A stretch of DNA of 64,000 nucleotides from JBEKUY01 sp049514555 (GCA_049514555.1 JBEKUY010000012.1:30813-94812); one strand, 5' to 3'. Numbered from the stretch's first letter, positions 1-9,960 are shown. Notes: generated by a model not told the origin, from the sequence alone. Program-made: numbers and translations.

Positions 1-168
1 GCTGACGTCCAGCAACAGCAAATCGAAAGGTTTCTCCTCCAGCCGGGCGAGCCCCGATTCGCCCGTCCCGGCGGTGGTAACCCCGTATCCCTCCGAGCTC
101 AGCAGAAGGTCGAGGCCTTCCCTGATTTCGGACTCGTCGTCAACGACCAGGATCGAGCCTTTAGGCAT
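1..168 (-). CDS. Response regulator, receiver domain (partial, cut by window edge)
   Basis: The first 56 residues of a two-component response regulator are visible; the rest lies outside the window. Residues 6-12 read ILVVDDE, the beta-1 strand and acidic pocket of a receiver domain, and the fragment ends in LLLLDVS, where the Asp (about residue 55) is the expected phosphoacceptor. The ATG (166-168) overlaps the stop codon of the upstream histidine kinase by 8 bases (ATGCCTAA), so the two are very likely translationally coupled and form a cognate pair. The output domain cannot be seen. NtrC-like output would fit the kinase type but is only a guess. Confidence 0.9.
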   Translation of the reverse strand, partial: MPKGSILVVDDESEIREGLDLLLSSEGYGVTTAGTGESGLARLEEKPFDLLLLDVS

Positions 169-2980
169 GAACCGACTTCCTCGCGACCGGAAATTCCAGG
201 TGGAAGGATGTGCCTTTACCTGGCGCGGAACGGACGTCGATCTTCCCCGCATGTTCTTTGATGATCCCGTAACTCACCGAGAGGCCGAGGCCCGTGCCGG
301 TTCCGACGCTCTTGGTGGTGAAAAAGGGATCAAAAATCCGGTGAATGTAATCGCGCGGGATGCCCAGGCCCGTGTCGGTAATCTCAATCGTCACCGAGCC
401 GTTCTGCGCTCCGGTGCGCACCTCGAGCATTCCACCCATCGGCATGGCATCGCGCGCGTTCAGAAACAAATTGAGGAACACCTGCTGCAGCCGGTTGGCC
501 GACCCGCGCACCGGAGGAACCTTCTCACCGAGGTGCTTCACGACTTCGACGTGCGCGGACCGCAGCGGGTGGGCCACGAGCGACAGCGTGTCTTCCACCA
601 CGCGGTTCACGTCCACGTCACTGAGCTCTGCGGCGCCCGTGCGCGAGAAGTTCAGCAGATTGTTCACGATCTCGCTGGCTCGAAACGTTTGCTTCACGAT
701 CTTCTCGATCAGAGTGTGTCGCGGATCATCGCCCGGCAATTGGCGCGCCAACATCTGTATGTAGTTCGAAATCACCGCCAGCGGCGTGTTTACCTCGTGC
801 GCGACCCCGGCGGCCAGCAGGCCCAGCGAAGTGAGCTTTTCGGTTTGCACCATCTGCTCTTCGGTGCGCTCGCGCTGAGTGACGTCGTCGAACAGGATCA
901 ACCGCCCAATCCGCTCGCCCGACTTGCTCACCAGCGGCGTAATCGAGACGTTCACGACCATCGTCCGCCCGTTGTGCTCCAGACGGTGCTTGTAAATCCC
1001 GGTGACCTGCTCGGGACCTTCGCGCGCCGCGATTTCCGCCACCAGCGCCGCCGGCAGCACATCGCTTAGCTTCCGTCCCACCGCTTCCTGGCGCGAAACC
1101 CCGATCAGGTCCTCGAGCCGCGTATTCCAGGAGTCCACGATGCCGTCGAGATCCACTGCGAGGACGCCTACGTGCAGCGATTCGACGATGTTCTCGCTGA
1201 AGTCTTTCAGCCGCTCGATCTCCAGCGCCTTCTGCTCGAGCGAGGTGTAGAGTTGCGCGTTATCCATGGCCACGGCCATGTAACCCGCGATCGTTTGGAT
1301 CAGCTCGACGTCGTCGCTGGAGAGGAAGTCGCCGTCCACGGTCTTTCCAAGCCCGATCACCGCTACCGTGTGCTCGCGAATCCGGCAGGGAACGAAATAA
1401 TTCAGATCCAGTTGTTCGAGTGTCCGCCGCACCGATTCCGAAACGCCCGTGGCCGCGCGCGCGGATTCAAAGAAGAGCGGACCTCGCGCGAAGTCTTCGC
1501 GGGTCCCGTCAAGAAAACTCAAGTCGAGCGGCTCCGTCAGCCGCACGCCCATCGAACGCGCCAGACGCACGTGCCCTGCCTCGCTCGGGTCTTCCACGAA
1601 CACGGCCAACCGGTCCACCAGCAGCGTTTGCGAGATCCGGTCCATCACCGAGCCCAGCATCGGATCCAGGCGCACCTCGTTCGTCAGTGTGCTGCCGAAC
1701 TCGATCAGCGTGCGCCGGTAGTCCAGGCGGTCGCGATAGAAGAAACGATCGAGTCGTGCCTGCGTCCAGTCGCGAAACGGCTGAAATAGAAACGCGGCTA
1801 CCGCGATGGCGATCATCCCGCCCGCCAGACCCATGGGCCAAGCCGCGTGGAAGAGCAGCCAAGCCAGACCGACAAACGCAAAGTAAACGGCCCCGACGCC
1901 TGCCGTCGCCGCCGTGTAGGCCAGCCCGCGCTTAAAAATGATGTCCACGTCCATCAGCCGGTAACGGATGATGGCGTAGCCCAGGCACAGCGGGATGAGC
2001 ACCAGGCTCATCGCCGAAAACTTCATCCACGTTTGCAGTTCCGCGTCAAAAACGAAGGGCGCCACGTAGAACAACGCGAATGGCAGGGTTCCGGCAAACG
2101 TTCCCAGGGCCAGCCACTTGAGCTGCTGCCGCAATACGCCCCATTGCGCCCTGTGGTAACTTCGGAAGAACACCAGCCCGGCTGCCAGGAAATACAGCAC
2201 CAGGTAGGTCGACTCGAGTTTGGCAAGTAACACCCGCGCCGGCAGTGTGGGGACGAACCCGAGTGCGTTCATCGCCACGCTCACGTGCACGAAAAGCAGC
2301 AGGACCGGAAACGCATACACTGCGACCAGCTTGGCCACTGACCGCACCGCGGTCGCCGCCCGTTCCGGAAACACCAGCGCGAAGTGCAGCAGCAGGGCCG
2401 GGGCCAGGAGTCCGGCCACGATGTTCGACCAGTAAACTTCCAGGTCGAAAGCATCCAGTTTCTCGGTGTAGTGGAACGAGTACAGCACAAACGACACCAA
2501 GCAGAAGACGTAGAAGTGCACCGCCCGCGGCGCGTTCCATCTCTTCACGAATATGAAAAGACCGATGAAGAGATACAGCAGGCCGACAACGCGCAAGTAG
2601 TTTTCGGTAGGAGGTTTTTCCGTCGGCGCCGTGACCAGCAGCGTTTCGATCTCTTCGCCGCCACGGCCCAACCGATAGCGCGCCTGCGTCCACAGGCCTA
2701 GCCGCCAAACCCTCTCCCTCACCCCGCGCGCGCTCTTGATCGGTGTGCCGTTGATGGCCACCAAACGGTCACCAGTCTTGATTCCCGCGGCGGCCGCCGG
2801 CGAATTCCCCGCCACATGCCACGCCACCACCCCGTGAGGCGTGTCCAGCCAGGAAACCCCGTCGTCCGGTGTCTCGAATGACCGCCGCTGCTGGAAATTC
2901 AGAATGGCAAAGACCACCGCCGCAACAGTGGCCAGTATCAGCGCGACAGCTCCCAACCGAACATGAAGGTTTTGTCTCAT
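161..2980 (-). CDS. PDZ-GAF-PAS membrane sensor histidine kinase
   Basis: Sensor kinase of 939 residues. In order: an N-terminal membrane anchor (about 8-27), a PDZ-like domain (about 35-100, with the AGIKTGDRLVAINGTP core), a run of about seven or eight hydrophobic segments (about 128-400), a GAF-like domain (about 425-580), a PAS domain (about 600-700), HisKA with the H-box AAGVAHEVNTPL (His728) and an HATPase domain with N, G1 (DTGLGIP), F and G2 (GTGTGLGLS) boxes to the C terminus. All catalytic motifs are intact. It should autophosphorylate on His728 and hand the phosphate to the response regulator whose start codon overlaps its stop. A PDZ domain in front of a multi-pass membrane sensor is uncommon and hints at sensing of a peptide or envelope protein terminus; that is inference. 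A purine-rich GGGGGA lies directly before the ATG. Confidence 0.93.
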   Translation of the reverse strand: MRQNLHVRLGAVALILATVAAVVFAILNFQQRRSFETPDDGVSWLDTPHGVVAWHVAGNSPAAAAGIKTGDRLVAINGTPIKSARGVRERVWRLGLWTQARYRLGRGGEEIETLLVTAPTEKPPTENYLRVVGLLYLFIGLFIFVKRWNAPRAVHFYVFCLVSFVLYSFHYTEKLDAFDLEVYWSNIVAGLLAPALLLHFALVFPERAATAVRSVAKLVAVYAFPVLLLFVHVSVAMNALGFVPTLPARVLLAKLESTYLVLYFLAAGLVFFRSYHRAQWGVLRQQLKWLALGTFAGTLPFALFYVAPFVFDAELQTWMKFSAMSLVLIPLCLGYAIIRYRLMDVDIIFKRGLAYTAATAGVGAVYFAFVGLAWLLFHAAWPMGLAGGMIAIAVAAFLFQPFRDWTQARLDRFFYRDRLDYRRTLIEFGSTLTNEVRLDPMLGSVMDRISQTLLVDRLAVFVEDPSEAGHVRLARSMGVRLTEPLDLSFLDGTREDFARGPLFFESARAATGVSESVRRTLEQLDLNYFVPCRIREHTVAVIGLGKTVDGDFLSSDDVELIQTIAGYMAVAMDNAQLYTSLEQKALEIERLKDFSENIVESLHVGVLAVDLDGIVDSWNTRLEDLIGVSRQEAVGRKLSDVLPAALVAEIAAREGPEQVTGIYKHRLEHNGRTMVVNVSITPLVSKSGERIGRLILFDDVTQRERTEEQMVQTEKLTSLGLLAAGVAHEVNTPLAVISNYIQMLARQLPGDDPRHTLIEKIVKQTFRASEIVNNLLNFSRTGAAELSDVDVNRVVEDTLSLVAHPLRSAHVEVVKHLGEKVPPVRGSANRLQQVFLNLFLNARDAMPMGGMLEVRTGAQNGSVTIEITDTGLGIPRDYIHRIFDPFFTTKSVGTGTGLGLSVSYGIIKEHAGKIDVRSAPGKGTSFHLEFPVARKSVHA

Positions 2981-3162
2981 TCCCCCGTGCCGCAGGACAC
3001 AGCCCTTCTGCTGAAGTTGAGCAAATCAGCTTCCAATGAATCGGATTTGGTCGCCCATCTATGTCTTGATTTCATACACACTTGCACGTCCGAGCGACAG
3101 GGATTGAACGGCAATTCCATTAAACGGAAGTATTTCTATGGATTCTGGTAGTCGCTGGCACT

Positions 3163-4920
3163 CTAAAACTGCAAGCTGACTCCACCTCGAATCGACCGCA
3201 GGGCGGGGACAAGAACGAAATTCCCATCGCGGTTGGCCATCTCCAAATATCCTTGTGCAAACAAGTTTTCGCATTCTGCTAGGGCCTCCCAACGGCCCGG
3301 GCCGAATTTCGGGAGAGGTTGGCGCACTTGAAGTGAGAAGTATGGGTCCAATTGGTACAGGGAGTCGCCAAAACCATCCAGCCGTGAGACTGCCGGGCCG
3401 CCAATCCATTTGTATCCGGCCACCAGGCGCGTGCGCGTCCTGGGGACGCGCGCGGAAACACTCGCTCCTAGAGAATTGAAGTACCGTGTTTCGAGCCCAT
3501 CCCGCAAGTCGCCATCGAGTGAACCGCTCGGTGTCAATGCGCCTGCATACGCATAGACCGCGGCCACCTCGAGGCCATCGCTCAGTTTCTCCCGCACCGC
3601 AGCGCGAGCGCCCCAGGAGTTCGAGGAACCGCCGTCATAGGCGAATCCGCCTGAGATGGCGTCCTGGAAAAAATCGGGGTGATTCGCGATCCCTCGCCCA
3701 AAGACAGCCGAATGATGACTGTCGTCGTGCATGGCCGCGAACTGCAGCGTTGTTGTGCGCCTGCCGCCGATGCGCCGCTCCATCGAAATTTCCTCGTGCC
3801 GGCCATCGGCGAGGAGCGGATGCCCGCCGCGCCAGAGCAAAACCGGGAATGCGTCAAGCTGGTCGAGCGCCGCCCGCAACGTTGCGCCCGCCTCGGGCCT
3901 CACCTCGCCGCCTTCACTCATCGGATCTGCCGTTTCCGCGGTGAAAATAAGCGCCGCGCTCCATCCGCCATCCAAGCGCACGTTCAGCACGGCTCGCGGA
4001 CGCACTGAAGTCGCCGCCGAATTGAGGCTGACGAGCACGTATTCGCCGCCGTACTGCAGCGAAACCCGATCTCCCAGACCAAGGGCGCCGCCCTGTTCGA
4101 TGCGCAAGCCGCGGAACGTCGGCCCCGCGGATCCGAGCTTCGCTTGTCGCAGCACCAGCGAAGTATGCGGGCCGGCTTCAAATGATCCAGTCGGCAACCA
4201 TACCGTCGCCAGTCCTGCCGCGGGCGCCCCTTCATAGCCCACTTGCCCCGCGATCAGCAGCCGGTCCATCCCCCACAACTCCTGATCGTAGGCGAAGGCC
4301 GTGCCGGCGTCTCCGGAGATGTTCGAAACCGAACCGGATCGCCGGGTGCCTGTTGTCAGCTCCAGGCGCGCATGCGGATTCGCGCTCGCACGCTCCTTCG
4401 GTCCGCGGTGGCTCTGGCCGCTCTCCGTCCATTGCAGCACCGGGCGCATCGCCGCGGCCGAGCGTAATACCCATTTCCAGTCTTCGCCATCTGTCGAAGG
4501 AGTGGGCTGCTGGCGCAACCGGTCGAGCGAGGTGAACAACGATTCGAGTTCCACACGCACGAGCGTCGTCAGATTGGCGCTCACTTGCACGTGCCGCTCA
4601 AAGCCCGGAAGGAAACCAGCCAAGGTGACCCGCACGGTGTAGAGACCGGGCAGCAAAGGACTGCTGGCGAACACGCCGCTCGTGTTGGTCAGCATCTCCA
4701 CCGCATTCGAATTCACCGTATTCTCGGGGAGGAGTCGCACACTCGCGCCCATCTGCGGAATCCCCGTGAGATCCAGCACAACCCCGGTCAGCTTCCCCAG
4801 GGACGCCTTTGTCTGCGAGCGAGGCCGCGGAACTCCCCATGCGCCCGTCCAGAACAGCAAGATCGCCGCTCCCAGGACCAGTGAGCCTGAGAACACTCTC
4901 CGGAGCTGCCTTCTCTTCAC
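3163..4920 (-). CDS. Carboxypeptidase-regulatory-like / outer-membrane beta-barrel protein
   Basis: 585 residues. A signal peptide or anchor (about 12-30) is followed by a carboxypeptidase regulatory-like beta-sandwich (about 40-125: GKLTGVVLDLTGIPQMGASV ... GLYTVRVTLAGF). The rest is rich in alternating aromatic/polar strands typical of a TonB-dependent-receptor-like beta barrel and ends in aromatic residues (SLQF), as outer-membrane barrels do. No clear plug domain is visible, and at 585 residues it is much shorter than the roughly 1000-residue acidobacterial receptors with this N-terminal domain. It starts 5 bases after the stop of the GWxTD gene, so the two are one operon. Likely an outer-membrane protein; the ligand is unknown. 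Confidence 0.75.
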   Translation of the reverse strand: MKRRQLRRVFSGSLVLGAAILLFWTGAWGVPRPRSQTKASLGKLTGVVLDLTGIPQMGASVRLLPENTVNSNAVEMLTNTSGVFASSPLLPGLYTVRVTLAGFLPGFERHVQVSANLTTLVRVELESLFTSLDRLRQQPTPSTDGEDWKWVLRSAAAMRPVLQWTESGQSHRGPKERASANPHARLELTTGTRRSGSVSNISGDAGTAFAYDQELWGMDRLLIAGQVGYEGAPAAGLATVWLPTGSFEAGPHTSLVLRQAKLGSAGPTFRGLRIEQGGALGLGDRVSLQYGGEYVLVSLNSAATSVRPRAVLNVRLDGGWSAALIFTAETADPMSEGGEVRPEAGATLRAALDQLDAFPVLLWRGGHPLLADGRHEEISMERRIGGRRTTTLQFAAMHDDSHHSAVFGRGIANHPDFFQDAISGGFAYDGGSSNSWGARAAVREKLSDGLEVAAVYAYAGALTPSGSLDGDLRDGLETRYFNSLGASVSARVPRTRTRLVAGYKWIGGPAVSRLDGFGDSLYQLDPYFSLQVRQPLPKFGPGRWEALAECENLFAQGYLEMANRDGNFVLVPALRSIRGGVSLQF

Positions 4921-4925
4921 TGCTC

Positions 4926-6626
4926 CTACCTCCCGGTCGCCGAATTCACCGCCGCCTTTACCTCCGGCGCAGCCTTGACCGTGAATTCCGAACTCCGCGA
5001 TATGGTCTGGTTTGTGACTTGGTCCGTGGCCTTGATCTCGATGCTGTACTTTCCCGGGCTCAGCGTGTCCAACGGGAGCAACCGCTCAATCGTAATCTGG
5101 TCGCCCGTCTGCTTCAAGTCCGTCGTGGTCTCTTTGAGGTTGAACATTGAATCGTTCCCCCTCTTGACGACGTATTCGACCACGGCGTTCGACTTGTGCA
5201 GTTTCTCGTCGATCTTCAGGTTGTAAATCTGCAGGTAGATTCCCATCTTGTCGCTGGTCGTGAATTCTTGATTCAACCGCGGGCGCACCTTCATCGCCCC
5301 CAGAACAAATTGCCCGCTTCCCCCGACCTGCGTTGCGGGCAACCGCTCGATCTGGTCCGCCAAGATGAGAGTGCTTGCCTGAATCGTATCTTCGTCGAAC
5401 TTAGGCACCGCGAGGCGCGTGTTCACCACTCCCACGTTCCCGCTCTGCACATCTTTCAGAACGAGATCCAGCCGGTATAGCCCCGGACGCAGCGGAACGG
5501 TCTTCTGATAAATGGACGCTTGTTTCATCTCTCGCTGGAACAGCGAAGCCGGGAAGTCACGCTTCACTACGTCTTCCACGGTCTGCACCACGCGTCCGGT
5601 CATGGTGCTCACCCGTGCAAAAACGTTAACCGAGCCGGAATACACGCCCTCTTTGTTCTGATAGGAAATCTCGCTGTTCGGAATTTGCACCGTCACCGGA
5701 ACGAGGATCGTATCGTTCGTCACTTTCAAGAAATCCGTCCGGTAGGTGAATTTCAGTTGGTCCCGCACGATCCGCGACGTCACCAACGCCTCCAAATCCT
5801 TGTATTTGACCGGCGGCGGCGCTTGAACCTTGTAGAACTGCTCGAGCTGCTCGAACTCCTTGGCCTGGTACGAATCGGCCCCGCCCGAGGGTGTGGGCAG
5901 CGTGTTGATACCGGCTCGGTTATAGCGATCCGCTTTACTCGCCATCCCCAACGCTTCGAGAGTCCCCAAACCGGCGTTCGGAACGTGCGCCAAAGCATCC
6001 TTCTCCCCGGGATCCATGGTCAGGTGATACTCGCCCGATTGAGTCGGATCCACGAATTCCAGCTCAACATTTTCGCCAATATCCTCCATGTGTCTATAGC
6101 GCCACACTTCCCACGGATAGGTTTCTGTCGAGCCGCCACCTTGGTTTTCCGGACGATCCCAGTTTCCTCCCGTAGGATGCGACTCGATTTCGTCCGGCTT
6201 GCCCCACATGATGTAGATTCTGCCCCGATCCGTTCTCCACCCTGGCGCCCCCGAAGCAAAGTGCTCGTTGGCGTAGGCAATCCGCCGGTAGTGTTCTTCC
6301 TTGAACGAATTCGTCTGTTCATCCGGATTCGGGTTACGCCGCAGCCAGAATTGCTCGATAAACTGTTCGCGCTCTTCGTTCGTAGAGAGCTGAAGAAACG
6401 CTTTCCGCTCGTCGGGCGTAATGATGTAAAGGACATCCTCACTAAGCCATGTCTTATATGCCTCGCCAAGCTCGGCGAATGCCTTCTTGGAACGCTTCTT
6501 CTGTTCCTTTTGGGAAAGTTGGGGCTGCGCAGGGGCTGTACTCCCCTCCTGCTGCGCAAATACCGGCGAATTGAGGACAATGGCTGAGAAAAGAAGAACG
6601 ACACCAAGACGGGCCCATTCTCGCAT
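4926..6626 (-). CDS. GWxTD domain-containing protein
   Basis: 566 residues with an N-terminal signal peptide (VVLLFSAIVLNSPVFAQQ). The family-defining motif is present as GWRTDRGRIYIMWGKPDEIE at about residues 128-147, preceded by a helical region with FIEQFWLRRNPNP. The C-terminal part (about 270-560) is beta-rich and resembles repeated Ig-like folds. GWxTD proteins are frequent in Acidobacteriota; their biochemical role is not established. A good SD (AGAGGTG) precedes the ATG and a strong promoter lies about 30 bases upstream. It is the first gene of an operon with the outer-membrane barrel gene downstream, suggesting a periplasmic partner of that barrel. Confidence 0.88.
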   Translation of the reverse strand: MREWARLGVVLLFSAIVLNSPVFAQQEGSTAPAQPQLSQKEQKKRSKKAFAELGEAYKTWLSEDVLYIITPDERKAFLQLSTNEEREQFIEQFWLRRNPNPDEQTNSFKEEHYRRIAYANEHFASGAPGWRTDRGRIYIMWGKPDEIESHPTGGNWDRPENQGGGSTETYPWEVWRYRHMEDIGENVELEFVDPTQSGEYHLTMDPGEKDALAHVPNAGLGTLEALGMASKADRYNRAGINTLPTPSGGADSYQAKEFEQLEQFYKVQAPPPVKYKDLEALVTSRIVRDQLKFTYRTDFLKVTNDTILVPVTVQIPNSEISYQNKEGVYSGSVNVFARVSTMTGRVVQTVEDVVKRDFPASLFQREMKQASIYQKTVPLRPGLYRLDLVLKDVQSGNVGVVNTRLAVPKFDEDTIQASTLILADQIERLPATQVGGSGQFVLGAMKVRPRLNQEFTTSDKMGIYLQIYNLKIDEKLHKSNAVVEYVVKRGNDSMFNLKETTTDLKQTGDQITIERLLPLDTLSPGKYSIEIKATDQVTNQTISRSSEFTVKAAPEVKAAVNSATGR

Positions 6627-6655
6627 GGAGACACCTCTACGTCTGGAACGCCCGG

Positions 6656-6684
6656 ATTCTATCCCCCGGGGGATGACGCGTCAA
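6656..6684 (-). promoter_or_regulatory. Sigma-70-type promoter of the GWxTD/barrel operon
   Basis: Read on the minus strand: -35 TTGACG (6679-6684), 17-base spacer, -10 TAGAAT (6656-6661). The predicted transcript starts near 6649, about 23 bases before the ATG. The spacer contains a CCCCCGGGGG palindrome. Confidence 0.7.
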
Positions 6685-6850
6685 CCGCTGAATGTCCTTA
6701 CACACCTAAAACTTGCCCTTCTGGACAGTATTAGAAGTCGTTCTGGGCCAACGGGTTGCCCATTCATCTCCCCGGCGGTAACCATCTGGGATGCCTGCCC
6801 TGACGGACAGGAAAAATGGCGCGAGAGAATCGCGCCGGCGAGCCCACGGC

Positions 6851-7138
6851 CTACTGCACGCGGTGCGTCATGTTGTCGCAGCCGATCAGGGAATCGAAGA
6901 TGGCCAACACATGGCGGCGGTATTCGATCATGCGCACGAACACGTCCCTGAGCCCCGGCTCGCGTTCTGCCTCGCGGTGCCACTTGGCCAACACGTTCGG
7001 CGGCACTTCGATGTCCCGCCGCAGTTCCTCAGCAGGATGCCCGCGCAGGAACAATCCGTAGAAGATCGCGGCTTCGCGCTTCGGAAAGTCGAAGTCGCGC
7101 TCGGCCTCGGGAACCACGACTTGTGCCGCTGTGGCCAT
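6851..7138 (-). CDS. Small conserved-looking protein of unknown function
   Basis: 95 residues, largely helical, with no signal peptide or membrane segment. The stretch FPKREAAIFYGLFLRGHPAEELRRDIEVPP followed by VLAKWHREAE looks like a helix-turn-helix of the kind seen in terminase-small-subunit or transposase-like N-termini (recruit, turn, recognition helix), but I cannot assign a family. The start ATG at 7136-7138 has no strong SD. The codon usage and the clean amphipathic pattern support a real gene. It is transcribed away from the M13 peptidase and toward the GWxTD operon, with 224 bases between. Confidence 0.6.
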   Translation of the reverse strand: MATAAQVVVPEAERDFDFPKREAAIFYGLFLRGHPAEELRRDIEVPPNVLAKWHREAEREPGLRDVFVRMIEYRRHVLAIFDSLIGCDNMTHRVQ

Positions 7139-7282
7139 GGGTAAAAAGGCAGTTTACAGAAACGACTCACGGCGTCAAGTGGTACCCTCGTACCGCCGAC
7201 TCCACCTGGATACTGGCAAGCCCGCGTTGTTTGATAGAATTGAAGCCCTGTGCAAACCACTCTCCGACAGAATGGTGAACTC

Positions 7283-9370
7283 ATGAACTCGTCCCATCTT
7301 CGTCCGAACTTGTTTTTCGCTGCGGGTCTCGCATGCGCCTTAACGCTTCTGCTGGCATCTCTCTGTGCCGCCCAAGAGTCCGGCTCCTCGAAGGAGCCGA
7401 ATCTCCCCAGCCAGATCCCGAGCCTCGACCTCACCGCGCTGGATCGCACTGCGGACCCGTGCGTTGATTTCTACCAATTCTCGTGTGGTGGCTGGATGAA
7501 GAACAACCCGATCCCTCCGGACCAGGCGACCTGGGGCCGCTTCAATGAATTGGCGGAACGCAACCGCGCCATTCTGCACGGCATCCTGGAGAAAGCCGCC
7601 GAGGCCACAAATCGCACGCCCAACGAACAGAAGACCGGCGACTACTACGCCTCGTGCATGGACGAGCAGGCCATCAATCGAAAGGGCGTGGCGGTATTGC
7701 AGCCCGAGTTTGAGCGCATCGCTTCTCTCGATAGCAAGGCTGCTCTTCCCGGACTGACCGCCCATCTCCATCAAGAAGGAATCAGCGCCTTCTTTGAGTT
7801 CGGTTCGGAACCTGATTTCAAAAACGCCAAGGAAGTCATCGCGGACGCGGACCAAGCCGGCCTTTCTCTCCCCGACCGCGACTACTACCTGAAGGATGAT
7901 CCTAGCTCGGTCGCGCTGCGCAAGGCCTACGTCGAGCATGTCGCCAACATGTTCAAGCTCCTCGGCGATGCCTCGGAGAAAGCCGCCGCTGAAGCCAATG
8001 CGGTCTTGGCCATCGAGACGGCTCTGGCCAAGGGATCGATGGATCGCGTCTCCCGCCGCGACCCCGCGAAGGTCTATCATAAAATGTCGGCCACGGAATG
8101 GCAGGCCCTCGCGCCTTCCTTCTCCCTGCCTCGTTATCTTGCCGACATGGGCGTGCCGCAGGTCGCCAGTCTGAATGTTGACGTCCCCGATTTCTTCAAG
8201 GTGCTCGACGCCGAACTTCAGGGCGCCAGCTTGAACGACCTCAAGACCTATCTGCGTTGGCACGTCGTGCATTCCCAGGCGCAGTTCCTGCCTGTCCCCT
8301 TCGTCAATGAGAACTTCAACTTCTTTGGCAAGACGCTCACCGGCGCGAAGGAATTGCGTCCGCGCTGGAAGCGCTGCGTCGCGGCCGTTGATGGCGATCT
8401 GGGCGAAGCCCTCGGTCAGGTTTACGTCGAGAAGTATTTCCCTCCGGAAGCCAAGGCCAGAACCCTGAAAATGGTCCAGGCGCTCGAAGCGGCCCTGCGC
8501 CAAGACATCACCGGCCTCCCCTGGATGACCGAGGCCACCAAGAAGCAAGCGCTCATCAAGCTGGACGCCATCCAGAACAAGATCGGCTATCCCGATCGCT
8601 GGCGGGATTACAGTACGCTCGAAGTTGTTCGCGGCGACGCCCTCGGCAATTCTCTTCGCGCCAATGCATTCGAGGTCCGCCGCCAGCTCAACAAGATCGG
8701 CAAGCCGGTTGATAAACAGGAATGGGGAATGACTCCGCCCACCGTGAACGCCTACTACAACCCCCTTGAAAACAACATCAACTTCCCCGCCGGGATCCTC
8801 CAGCCGCCTTTCTATGATTTCAAGGCGGACGACGCGTTGAACTTCGGCGGCATCGGCGCCGTCATCGGCCACGAGATGACCCACGGCTTCGACGATCAGG
8901 GCCGCCAGTTCGGCGCCGATGGCAATATGAACGACTGGTGGACCGCCGAAGACGCCAAGGCCTTCGAGCAACGCGCCCAATGCCTCGTGGACGAGTACGG
9001 CGGTTTCACCGCCGTCGCGGACGTGAAGTTGAATGGCAAGCTCACGCTCGGCGAGAATACCGCCGACAACGGGGGTGTGCGTATCGCGTACATGGCTTTG
9101 CTGGCGACGCTCGCGAATGAAACCAACCCGCCGCAGAAGATTGATGGCTTCACGCCGGAACAGCGCTTCTTCCTCAGTGTTGGACAAGTCGACTGCACGA
9201 ATCTGACGGACCAGGTCGCTCGCTTGCGCGCCATGACCGACCCGCATTCACCCGGCAAATACCGCGTCAACGGCGTCGTCCGCAACATGCCCGAGTTCCA
9301 GAAGGCTTGGAGCTGCAAGGTCGGCCAGCCCATGACCCCCGAGCCGGCGAAGGCTTGTAGGGTGTGGTAG
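7283..9370 (+). CDS. M13 family metallopeptidase (neprilysin/PepO-like), secreted
   Basis: 695 residues from the ATG at 7283, chosen because GGTGA sits 5 bases upstream; a GTG at 7250 is in frame but adds 11 residues that do not belong to the signal peptide. The signal peptide spans about 1-29 (ends SLCAAQ). The N-terminal M13 domain starts with DPCVDFYQFSCGGW, and the catalytic domain carries NAYYNP, HEMTH (His530, Glu531, His534) and GENTADN (Glu591, Asp595), which together complete the zinc site. The C terminus ends CRVW, as in typical M13 enzymes. Family knowledge: these are zinc endopeptidases that cut short peptides; here probably periplasmic or extracellular peptide degradation. Confidence 0.97.
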   Translation: MNSSHLRPNLFFAAGLACALTLLLASLCAAQESGSSKEPNLPSQIPSLDLTALDRTADPCVDFYQFSCGGWMKNNPIPPDQATWGRFNELAERNRAILHGILEKAAEATNRTPNEQKTGDYYASCMDEQAINRKGVAVLQPEFERIASLDSKAALPGLTAHLHQEGISAFFEFGSEPDFKNAKEVIADADQAGLSLPDRDYYLKDDPSSVALRKAYVEHVANMFKLLGDASEKAAAEANAVLAIETALAKGSMDRVSRRDPAKVYHKMSATEWQALAPSFSLPRYLADMGVPQVASLNVDVPDFFKVLDAELQGASLNDLKTYLRWHVVHSQAQFLPVPFVNENFNFFGKTLTGAKELRPRWKRCVAAVDGDLGEALGQVYVEKYFPPEAKARTLKMVQALEAALRQDITGLPWMTEATKKQALIKLDAIQNKIGYPDRWRDYSTLEVVRGDALGNSLRANAFEVRRQLNKIGKPVDKQEWGMTPPTVNAYYNPLENNINFPAGILQPPFYDFKADDALNFGGIGAVIGHEMTHGFDDQGRQFGADGNMNDWWTAEDAKAFEQRAQCLVDEYGGFTAVADVKLNGKLTLGENTADNGGVRIAYMALLATLANETNPPQKIDGFTPEQRFFLSVGQVDCTNLTDQVARLRAMTDPHSPGKYRVNGVVRNMPEFQKAWSCKVGQPMTPEPAKACRVW

Positions 9371-9960
9371 TACTAGATTTTACGATCTTAAACAAATTGT
9401 TGGGTGCACTGGCAACTCTTAGACTTTGCCTTGGGTTTTCTCCGTCATCCCGCCTGTCCTGAGCGTAGTCGAAGGGAGCGAGCGTAGCGACGAGGGATCT
9501 CTCTTCGTTCGTCCGCTCGCCTTGGGTCATGTAGAGGCCGCCTTTAGGCGGGCATCTTGCCTCTCTCCGTCATCCGTCTGCCCTGTAGCCCAGGTCTTTA
9601 GACCTGGGGCTTCTAGGGACCAAGGATCTCTTTTCGTTCGTCCGCCCGCCTTCGCTTATGTAGAGGCCGCCTTTACGCAGGCCGCTTCGCCTCGCTCCGT
9701 CATCCGTCTGCCCTGTAGCCCAGGTCTTTAGACCTGAGCCTGTTCTCATTTTCGCCTGCCCGCTCGCCTCGGGTTATGTAGAGGCCGCCTTTAGGCGGGC
9801 ATCTTGCCTCTCTCCGTCATCCGTCTGCCCTGTAGCCCAGGTCTTTAGACCTGGGGCTTCTAGGGACCAAGGATCTCTTTTCGTTCGTCCGCCCGCCTTC
9901 GCTTATGTAGAGGCCGCCTTTAGGCGGGCATCTTGCCTCTTTCCGTCATCCGTCTGCCCT

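Noticed and set aside
7250..7282. GTG at 7250 as start of the M13 gene
   Set aside because: The ATG at 7283 has a proper SD and begins a normal signal peptide.
7340..9247. 635-codon open frame antisense to the M13 peptidase
   Set aside because: Long antisense frames are expected in GC-rich genes; the sense frame has every M13 motif and the antisense product resembles nothing.
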